Below, in pieces: positions 55,101 through 61,400 of a DNA stretch of 64,000 bases. The translations under genes were made by a program, and so were the position numbers. This DNA comes from Palsa-744 sp963734815. Lineage in GTDB: Bacteria > Actinomycetota > Thermoleophilia > Solirubrobacterales > Solirubrobacteraceae. The DNA is taken from NCBI GenBank assembly GCA_963734815.1, contig CAVTIH010000002.1, positions 682,001-746,000 of the forward strand. The letters run 5' to 3'. Numbering within the stretch: the first letter of the stretch is position 1; each line of letters begins with the position of its first letter. Under the pieces are notes generated by a model, which was not told the DNA's origin, searched no databases, and was given only the letters and a program-made list of their open reading frames with translations.

Positions 55101-55413
55101 AGTCGCCGGCGTCGTGAAGAAATCCGCCCTGCAGTGTGTAACTCGTAGCGGGACAATCGGGGTCGGGGTCATAGAGCGTCTCGAGATCCCAGCCACGATC
55201 GGTGGGAAAGGAGGAAATGCCATCAACCCCTTGCGCGACGAGTCGCCATAGAGCCGTGGGCGAGCTCACCTCTCCCGGATACCGGCAGCTCATGCCGATG
55301 ATCGCGATCGGCTCGCGCGCCTGCTCTTCCATCTCCCGCAGCCGCTCGTGAGCGTCATGCAGATCGATCGTCGCCCGCTTCAGGTAATCTCGCAACTTCT
55401 CACTATCAGTCAT
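43174..55413 (-). CDS. PksB: bimodular type I PKS, KS-AT-DH-KR-ACP / KS-AT-DH-ER-KR-ACP
   Basis: 4079 residues. First module: docking helix (1-33), KS 34-460 (Cys about 205), AT about 580-890 with GHSIG/HAFH (malonyl), DH about 963-1215 (HVVLGACVVP canonical; HPALFDAAVQ), KR about 1485-1660 (LDD), ACP about 1797 (GLDSL). Second module: KS 1858-2285 (TACSSASV), AT about 2393-2700 with GHSIG/HAFH (malonyl), DH about 2782-3040 (HTVMGKVLLA, Pro to Ala), ER about 3320-3620 (LNFRDVLIALGMYP), KR about 3637-3815 (LHD in place of LDD), ACP about 3948, then a C-terminal docking segment of a type unlike the other five. The ATG at 55413 overlaps the pksA stop by eight bases and begins MTDSEKLRDYLK, matching other docking starts; a 46-residue longer frame is rejected. 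Confidence 0.97.
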   Translation of the reverse strand: MTDSEKLRDYLKRATIDLHDAHERLREMEEQAREPIAIIGMSCRYPGEVSSPTALWRLVAQGVDGISSFPTDRGWDLETLYDPDPDCPATSYTLQGGFLHDAGDFDARFFGVSAREALAMDPQQRLLLEGAWEAIEDAKMDPVSLRGSQTGVFAGISSSSYGSGIYGPAPPELEGYRLTGATDSIASGRIAFTFGLEGPAVSVDTACSSSLVALHLASQALRGRECSLALAGGVTVQATPGLFVEFSRQRGLSPDGRCKSYARAADGTGFAEGMGVLLLERLSDARRNGHRVLALVRGSAVNQDGASNGLTAPNGPSQQRVISQALASAGLSPGQIDVVEGHGTGTTLGDPVEAQALIATYGQDRPVDRPLWLGSVKSNIGHTVAAAGVAGVIKMVMAMRSDALPKTLHVDEPSTNVEWSAGSISLLTEQQPWRRGEEPRRAGVSSFGISGTNAHLILEEAPMDEHSSMRAGERAEDDGVPAVGLLGADQAVGSSPVPWVLSAKDERALCGQAERLQERLEGDPELGPLDVGRSLLGRATFGQRAVVLGAGREELLSGLRAVADGERAPRVVRGAADGGGRLAFLFTGQGAQRVGMGAGLYESSAVFRGVFDEVCGVLDRYLGCSLRGVVFGGGAGDGVDVVDGGVGRERGGELIDRTAYAQPALFALEVALFGLVESFGVRPDFVVGHSIGELAAAHVAGVLSLDDACQLVAARGRLMGGLPEGGAMVSVQAPEADVLETLGAFEGRVSLAAVNGPESVVVSGDEDAVLDVEGVWRERGVKTKRLRVSHAFHSHRMDGMLDEFGALAGGLSFSPPRIPIVSNLTGEVVEAERICTAEYWVRHVREPVRFLDGARWLGTQGIGSFLELGPDGVLSALVRECLAQDAPVAVPVVRGDRSEVESLLGALAEVWVHGGDVDWARAFDGCGARQVSLPTYAFQRERYWQPWGGVGGGDVASAGLGAADHPLLSATVALADERGCLFTGRLSQSDPAWLADHVVLGACVVPGVAFVELALYAGGQLGCGLLDELVMEAPLVLDERGDAQVQVAVEEPDGAGRRSVKIYARAEGGAEDGAQSAWTRHASGVLAPEEVADRATVEGERQVAPLAGETWPPAGAQAVDIDAFYNQIAETGLNYGSAFLGVNAVWRRGEELYAELSLPDREQVQAADYQLHPALFDAAVQVIIVGLTTSGVDLRTNDEALRLPFSFTGAKVHVKGADALRVRLTPAGGGMSLVGVNDGGELVVSLGSLAVRPVSREQIAGAGGGLGTLFGVEWSAVEAGGSVVGAPGDGLAVLGVEGVGLANALTGVGLGVGVFGELEELGSAVDGGEAAPGVVFVDCAALAGLDVGEGADGEGAGGEVVGGVRGIVGGVLDLLQAWVDDERFAQSRLILVTGGAVAGVAGGDGVSGLVQSPVWGLVRCAQVEHPGRFVLVDVDGEDASRAALGVVAGCDEPQLAVRAGRVVAPRLVRSDVAGGDGVDGCDLAGTVLVTGGTGDLGGLVARHLVAEHGVEHLLLVGRRGREAAGVDELEAELVGLGAQVRIAACDVGDRAQLAELLAEVGVEHPLCGVVHAAGVLDDAVVGSLTSEHVDRVFAPKLDGAWYLHELTEHLDLSMFVLFSSATATFGSAGQGNYAAANAFLDALAGYRRARGLVATSVAWGLWARADGMAGALGEVDLARMARLGIGSLSEREGLELFDAVGVGGEAVAVAVPLDAAALRTQAEAGSLSPLFGGLVRVRSRPVRRRAGLSSSLARRLAGVSEAERDGVVLELVLGEIATAMGHDSPAAIGKQRPFTELGLDSLSALELRNRLNETTGLRLPATLIFDYPTPVALAGYLLAEVSDTEIDTAMAAVSVTSSDEPIAIIGMGCRFPGGVRSPEELWELVARGTDAISPFPEDRGWDLERLYHPDPGHPGTCYAREGGFIYDADEFDAGFFGISPREALAMDPSQRFLLEVSWEALEDAGIDPVTLRGSRTGVFAGHTPGDFGAGLWSAPDGLENLAGYWLTGTIGSVVSGRVAYALGLEGPAVSVDTACSSASVALHLACGALRAGECSLTLAGGVTIMDTPGLFAQFSGQRGLAPDGRCKSFADAADGVGWGEGGGMLLLERLSDAQRNGHQVLGLIRGSAVNQDGASNGLSAPNGPSQQRVILQALANSGLASDQVDVVEAHGTGTTLGDPIEAQALLATYGRNRDRPLWLGSIKSNIGHTGAAAGVAGVVKMVMAMRHGVLPETLHVDEPSSKVDWSVGEVSLLTEQQAWQRSGEPRRAGVSSFGVSGTNAHVILEEAPSASHVAVSREGSSGDGVFAGGVPWVLSGRTEDALLGQAGRLREFVEGRELGLVDVGSALAGRAVFEHRAVVLGAARGELVGGLEALACGSFAPGVVRGVAPLAGGGLAFVFTGQGAQRVGMGAGLYAASGVFRDALDEICAEFDARLDCSLSEVMFGSAGGGDGAGLLDRTLFAQAGLFALEVSLFRLVESWGVVPDFLMGHSIGELAAACVAGVFSLGDACTLVAARGRLMGALPEGGAMVSIQASEREVVGSLEGLDGRVSLAAVNGPRAVVISGDEDAVLEVAGLWGQRGVKTKRLRVSHAFHSPRMEAMLEEFAEVADGLSYAAPRIPIVSNLTGEPVAAERLCSPGYWVEHVREPVRFMDGVRWLRAQGVGGFLELGPDGVLSAIVEDCLGESPDGAQGAGTPAPDAGGGSVVAVPLLRGERPEAQAALRSLAEIWANGAAVSWGELFKDTAAERVSIPTYAFQRRRYWLPANTTATDDVAGVGQATVGHPLLGAMVGLADGERWLFTGRVSTASHPWLCDHTVMGKVLLAGTAFLELALSAGERLGHGAVRELTLEAPLVFSEDDAVQLQVVVGAGDGSGERLVGIYSRADGPVGDDGVPEEGWTRHASGVLAPAGTVLNGRATVMQERARSLHDDAWPPRDAQAIELDGLYDMLAERGFEYGPVFQGLRAAWRRGDELFAEVAPVSDETEDGSAARSFGLHPALLDAAFHVGLSAALQEEDAREDAGDGGVVRLPFSFSGAELHTRDASSLRVSLAPVKDGGGDLSLLAADEQGRLVASIDALVTREVSTAQLDVAARGRQHDSLLALDWRELPAASIGQPDTSNVADGVVVLGREQSPLTQALRGAGAVVEVFEDVAALSEMLDNHGAIPKVVLWDGDLGDVAAGQTIAVADGGGRSDGGSPAAVHRSVESALAALQAWLSDWRFSNSRLVFVTCGAVVGGLGEGGLGLGCAGVWGLVRSALLEHPGRFVLVDVDGGEGCWGALLGVLGCGESQLVVRGGGVFVPRLVRAGGGGLVVPVGGGWRLGVGDGGTLEGLGLVALDGLGVGLGWGEVRVGVRAVGLNFRDVLIALGMYPGGGVMGGEGAGVVLEVGEGVEGLVVGDRVMGLCGGFGSEAVVDRRLVVGVPDGWSFARAASVATVFLTAYYGLVDLAGLRRGERVLVHAGAGGVGMAAVQLAGYLGAEVFATASPSKWGVLRSLGLDEAHIASSRSLEFGEHFLGVDVVLNSLAGEFVDVSLGLLGEGGRFVEMGKTDLRVAGEVAREHAGVAYRAFDLMEAGPERIGEMLGELLGLFAGGVLEPLPVTAWDVRHAREAFRFMSQARHVGKNVLVAPYAGIDPEGTVLITGGTGGLGGLLARHLVARHGVRHLVLASRSGERAEGARELRGELESLGAQVRIEACDVSEREAVRALLGSVAAEHPLRGVVHTAGVLHDGVIGSLGAEHVERVFAAKADAAWHLHELTEELGLDLQAFVLFSSAAGVLGSPGQGIYAAANSVLDTLAAHRRARGLPGISLAWGLWEPTAGGMAAGLSEGDIARMARSGVRMISPEHGLELFDAALKSSEPLTLGLPLDLRALRVQARAGTLPELFSDLVSLPTRRHTDTHSDTLAQRLATTPTDERQRTVLELVRAQVAIVLGHATPQTIDTQQTFKELGFDSLTAVELRNRLNQTTGLQLPATIVFDHPTTAAIAAHVLVEIFPDTPQAVGGAQEEADDVRRAISSIPLSRLREAGLVDILLQLAGSDGASIGDGDIQLIDTMDVESLVQRAVAGSVTESMEGAHDAN
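43470..45741. repeat. ER-KR-ACP duplication, copy in pksB
   Basis: About 2272 bases that appear identical to 55735-58006 (offset 12265) wherever compared. It covers the end of the structural KR half, the whole ER, KR, post-KR linker and the ACP up to its last helix. Confidence 0.93.
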
Positions 55414-58400
55414 TGTCGCTCTGTCCATTTGAGTGATTCCCAATCCCGATCCCGCTCCCAGGTGACGTATAGGCCTTGTCGTCGAGATACCGGAAGAGCT
55501 CATCGTCTGTGGCCACGTCGATCGCGTCGGCAACGGCGGCGCCACCGTCATCCCGCCGCAGCCGTCTCAAATTCGCCAGCAGCGACTCAATCCGGCCCTC
55601 GATCCTCGCCCATTCCCCGCTGTCCGCCGCAATCGATGGGAGTACCTGCTCAAGCCGATCGAGCTCGGTCTCTCCAGGCGCCGCCGCTTGATCTGCCGCG
55701 ACCTCGCTCAACAGGCACCGCGCCACCGCAGAGATCGTGGGGTGGTCGAAGACGATGGTGGCGGGGAGTTGGAGGCCGGTTGTTTGGTTGAGGCGGTTGC
55801 GTAGCTCGACGGCGGTGAGTGAGTCGAAGCCGAGCTCTTTGAAGGTCTGTTGTGTGTCGATTGTCTGTGGTGTGGCGTGTCCGAGGACGATCGCGACTTG
55901 GGCTCTGACGAGCTCCAGGACGGTGCGTTGGCGTTCGTCGGTGGGTGTGGTGGCGAGGCGTTGGGCGAGTGTGTCGCTGTGTGTGTCGGTGTGGCGGCGT
56001 GTGGGTAGGCTGACGAGGTCGCTGAAGAGCTCGGGTAGCGTGCCGGCTCGGGCTTGTACGCGTAGCGCTCGGAGGTCGAGCGGTAGCCCCAGCGTGAGTG
56101 GCTCGCTGCTCTTGAGCGCCGCGTCGAATAGTTCGAGGCCGTGCTCGGGGGAGATCATCCGTACCCCGGAGCGCGCCATCCGCGCGATATCGCCCTCGCT
56201 CAAGCCTGCCGCCATCCCGCCGGCCGTGGGCTCCCACAGCCCCCACGCCAGTGAGATCCCGGGCAACCCCCGCGCGCGGCGGTGAGCCGCGAGCGTATCC
56301 AGCACCGAGTTCGCCGCGGCATAAATGCCCTGGCCCGGGCTGCCAAGCACCCCCGCCGCGGAGGAAAACAACACAAACGCCTGCAAATCCAGGCCCAGCT
56401 CCTCGGTCAGCTCATGCAAATGCCACGCCGCGTCCGCCTTAGCGGCAAACACCCTCTCCACGTGCTCCGCGCCCAGCGACCCGATCACACCATCGTGGAG
56501 GACCCCCGCCGTGTGCACCACACCACGCAGCGGGTGCTCTGCCGCCACCGAGCCCAGCAATGCTCGCACGGCCTCCCGCTCAGAAACATCGCAAGCCTCG
56601 ATCCTGACCTGTGCACCCAGCGACTCAAGCTCTCCCCGCAGCTCCCGCGCGCCCTCCGCGCGCTCACCGCTGCGACTAGCGAGCACCAAGTGCCTCACAC
56701 CATGCCGCGCCACCAGATGCCGCGCCAGCAACCCGCCCAGCCCGCCCGTACCACCGGTAATCAAGACCGTGCCCTCAGGGTCGATCCCCGCATACGGCGC
56801 CACCAGCACGTTCTTACCGACATGCCGCGCCTGGCTCATAAACCGAAACGCCTCCCGTGCATGACGCACATCCCACGCAGTCACCGGCAACGGCTCCAAC
56901 ACGCCCCCCGCGAACAACCCCAACAGCTCCCCGAGCATCTCACCAATCCGCTCAGGGCCAGCCTCCATCAAATCAAACGCACGATAAGCAACCCCCGCAT
57001 GCTCCCGCGCGACCTCACCCGCCACGCGAAGATCGGTCTTACCCATCTCAACGAACCGGCCGCCCTCACCCAACAACCCAAGCGAAACATCCACAAACTC
57101 GCCCGCCAGCGAATTCAACACCACATCCACACCCAAGAAATGCTCCCCGAACTCAAGCGAACGCGACGACGCGATATGCGCCTCATCCAACCCCAACGAC
57201 CGCAACACACCCCACTTCGAAGGACTCGCCGTAGCGAACACCTCAGCACCCAAATACCCAGCCAGCTGCACAGCCGCCATCCCAACCCCACCAGCCCCCG
57301 CATGCACCAACACCCGCTCACCCCGCCGCAAACCAGCCAAATCAACCAGCCCGTAGTAAGCCGTCAAAAAGACCGTCGCCACCGACGCCGCCCGCGCAAA
57401 CGACCACCCATCCGGCACCCCCACAACCAAACGACGATCGACAACCGCCTCCGAACCAAACCCCCCACACAACCCCATCACCCGATCACCAACCACCAAC
57501 CCCTCCACACCCTCACCGACCTCCAACACCACCCCAGCACCCTCACCACCCATCACACCACCACCCGGATACATACCAAGCGCGATCAACACATCCCGAA
57601 AATTCAACCCCACCGCACGCACACCCACACGCACCTCACCCCACCCCAACCCAACACCCAACCCATCCAACGCCACCAACCCCAACCCCTCCAACGTCCC
57701 ACCATCACCCACACCCAAACGCCACCCACCACCCACCGGCACCACCAAACCACCACCACCAGCCCGCACAAGCCGCGGCACAAACACACCACCACCACGA
57801 ACCACCAACTGCGACTCACCACACCCCAACACACCCAACAACGCCCCCCAACAACCCTCCCCACCATCAACATCAACCAACACAAACCGACCAGGATGCT
57901 CCAACAACGCCGAACGCACCAAACCCCACACACCCGCACACCCCAAACCCAACCCACCCTCACCCAAACCCCCCACCACAGCACCACACGTCACAAACAC
58001 CAAACGGCCGCCCGCGAACCGCTCGTCCCCAAGCCAAGCCTGAAGCACGTGAAGCGCCTGCTCCATGGCGCCATGCATGCCGTGCAGCGAGCCACCGTCG
58101 CGATGGCCGGCGGCGGCGTCCCACGCACCTGCCCCGCTACCACCCCCAATCGCGCCAGCCTCGTCGAGCCCACAGCCCACCACCACGATCTCAGGAGGCG
58201 TGGCATCCGGCTTCAATTCCTCCCCCAGCGCCTCAATGCTTGCGTGCACGTCGATCGCAATCCCGTCGCGTCGCAGTGCGGCAACCAATGGCGAGCGGTC
58301 CGTGCCCAATATCGCCAACCTGCCGGTATGGTGCTCGGAGGTCCTCGGAAGCGGCCTCCACTGCACGTGGTATAGAGAGTCATCCTGCTCACCGCGAGCG

Positions 58401-61400
58401 AATGCAACATTCAGCTGGGCCGCCGAGACCGGACGGACGGCGAGCGCATCGATCGATGCCACGAGCTTCCCGCGCTCGTCACTGGCGGTCACAGCAATCG
58501 CGTCGTCGCCCACCGGGCAAAGACGTACTCGCAGCGTGTGAGCGCCAGTGACGTGTAGCTCGATGCCGCTGAAGGAAAACGGCAAGGGCACTGTGCTCTC
58601 AGCCCCATCCGCATGCCCACCGTCATGTTCTGCGCCGGGTGCACTCAGCACGGCGTGCAGTGCCGCATCCAGCAGCGCCGGATGCATACCAAAGGCACTC
58701 GCCTGCTCGCGCTGATCTTCGGCGAGCCCCACCTCGGCGAATATCTCATCGCCACGCCGCCACACGGCCTGCAGCCCCTGAAAGGCCGGTCCGTAGTCAA
58801 AGCCCCGCGTCAGCAGACGGTCGTAGAGATCCTCGACGTTCACAGCCTCCGAGCCCACCGGGGGCCATGACTCATCGGAGTGGCCGGCTCCCGCCTGCCC
58901 TCCCTCCAGCCCGTGGCTGCGCGTCTGCGCCCCGACGTTCAGAGCGCCCCCCCGCGGAGCAAGCGTCCCGCTGGCGTGATGCGTCCATTCCGGCGCGGAC
59001 CTCCGCCCCTCGCCAGCAGCCTCTGGGCTGGAGTAGATGCTCACCGAGCGGCGACCGGCCTCGTCGGGCTCTGCAACCGATACTTGCAACACCACTCCGA
59101 CATGCTCGTCGAGCAGCAGTGGTGCCGCCAACGTGAGCTCCTGCACCACATCGCATCCGGTTGCACCACCAGCATGCAGCGCAAGCTCCACAAACGCCGT
59201 ACCGGGCAACAGCACCGTCTCCATCACCGCATGATCGGCAAGCCAAGGATGCGCCTGGCGTGAAAGACGGCCAGTGAACAACCATCCGTGATCGCCAGCC
59301 AGCGCTACAACCGCGCCCAGCAGCGGGTGGCCTGCGGCGATTTGACCCAGCGACGTGATGTCGCCAGCGCCCTCCAAAGCCGGGAGCCAGTAGCGTTGTC
59401 GTTGGAATGCGTATGTGGGTAGTGGTGTGCGTGTTGCGTGGGTGTGTTGGTAGATGTTGTGCCAGTTGGTGTTGATGCCGCGTACCCACATTTTGCTGAT
59501 GCTGGTGAGTAGTGTGTGTGTTTCGTTTTGGTTGTTGCGTAGTGTGGGTGTGGCTTCGGGTGGTGGCTGGTGGCTGGTGTTGTGGTGTTGGCTGGTTGTG
59601 TTGGTGGGGTGGGTTGTGTTGGTGTTTGGTTGGTGGTTGGTGTGTTCGTGCACCATTGCGCTGAGTGTTCCGTCTGGGCCTAGCTCCAGGAAGTTGGTTA
59701 TGCCTTCGTTGGTCAGCCACTGGATGCCGTCGGCGAAGCGGACTGCTTCTCGTACGTGGCGTACCCAGTAGCTGGGGTCGCTCAGCTCGCCGGGGAGCGC
59801 GAGTCCGCCGGTTAGGTTGGACACTATGGGGATCTGTGGCTCGTTGAGTGTCACGCTGTTCGCGATTCGTGCGAACTCCTCGAGCATCCCGTTCATGCGG
59901 GGGGAGTGGAATGCGTGACTGACGCGTAGCTGCTTGGTGCGCCGGTTCTGTTGTTTCCATCTGTCTGCGAGCTGGAGTACCGCGTCCTCGTCTCCGGAGA
60001 TCACTACCGACCGTGGTGCGTTCACTGCCGCGAGCGCTACGCGGCTTTCCCAATCGTCGAGTGTCTCGAAGGACTCGAGGATCTCTTCCGCGGAGGCTTC
60101 TACCGCGACCATCGCTCCGCCTTGTGGCTGTTCGCTCATCAGCCGGCCGCGTGCCGCTACCAGACGGCACGCGTCCTGGAGGGAGAAGACGCCCGCGACG
60201 TGCGCGGCCGCGAGCTCGCCCACGGAATGGCCGATCAGGAAACTGGGGCGCATACCCCAGTGCGCCACCAGACCGAACAACGCGACCTCGAGCGCGAACA
60301 GCGCGGGTTGCGCAAACGCGGTGTCGTGCAACGCGGTGTCGTGGGACGCGGTGTCGTGGGACGCGGTGTCGTGCGGGGTGTCGGGGTTGGGGCCGTGCAT
60401 TATCTCTTTTAGGGAGCGTTCGAGGTGTGGGTCGAGCGCGGCGCATACCTCGTCGAATGCCGCGCGGAATACGGGAAACACGCGGTATAGCTCCTGGCCC
60501 ATTCCTGCGCGTTGGGAGCCTTGGCCGGTGAATAGGAACGCAACCTTCTCGTTCTCTTCCGGGGCGACACCCCGTATCACGTTCGGCGCGCTCTCCCCGC
60601 GCGCTAGCGCGCCAAGCCCAGCCAGCAGCTCGCTCTGGCCGTGCCCCAGCAGTACTGCGCGGTCTCTCAACGCCGGGCGTGCCGTGAGGGAGTAGCCGAT
60701 GTCGAGCTCACCGAGCTCGCACGCGTCCACGACATGCTCCCCCAGCCGCTGCGCCTGCCCACTCAAACCAGCCTCCCCACGAGCAGAAAGCACCCAAGGA
60801 ACCACACCGGCCAGAGCGACACCCTCAAGGAGCCCGGCAGAGACCGGGGAGCCGGGTGTGGCCTGCTCCAACGCGATCCCCGTCGCGGGTGCCGCCAACG
60901 CTAGGGCCGGTGCTGGCGCCGGCTGGTGTGCGGGTGCTTCCTCGAGCACCGCGTGTGCGTTGGTGCCGCTGATCCCGAAAGAGGAGACGCCCGCGCGGCG
61001 CGGTGCGTCCCCGCGCGGCCAGGGCCGCCGCTCGGTGAGTAGCGCGACCTCTCCCTCGGACCAGTCGACATTGCTCGAGGGCCGATCGACGTGCAGCGTC
61101 TTGGGCAACACGCCATGACGCATCGCGAGCACCATCTTGATCACACCCGCCACACCCGCCGCGGCGACCGTGTGCCCAATATTCGACTTGACCGACCCCA
61201 GCCACAACGGACGCTCGGAGGAGCGCCCGCGCCCATACGTCGCCAGCAACGCGTTGGCCTCGATCGGATCGCCCAGCGTGGTACCCGTTCCGTGCGCCTC
61301 AACCGCGTCGACCTCACCAGCCGTAAGCCCCGCCCTCGCGAGCGCCTGCTCGATTACCCGCTGCTGAGAAGGACCGTTGGGCGCAGTCAACCCGTTGCTC

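Noticed and set aside
55414..55551. 46-residue N-terminal extension of PksB
   Set aside because: It overlaps the pksA end by a further 138 bases and lacks docking-helix character. The MTDSEKLRDYLK start matches the other Pks proteins.
43470..58006. Treating the two long duplications as insertion-sequence-mediated
   Set aside because: No inverted termini, target duplications or transposase sequence flank them. Boundaries fall at domain edges, which fits homologous recombination better. An assembly artefact is not excluded.
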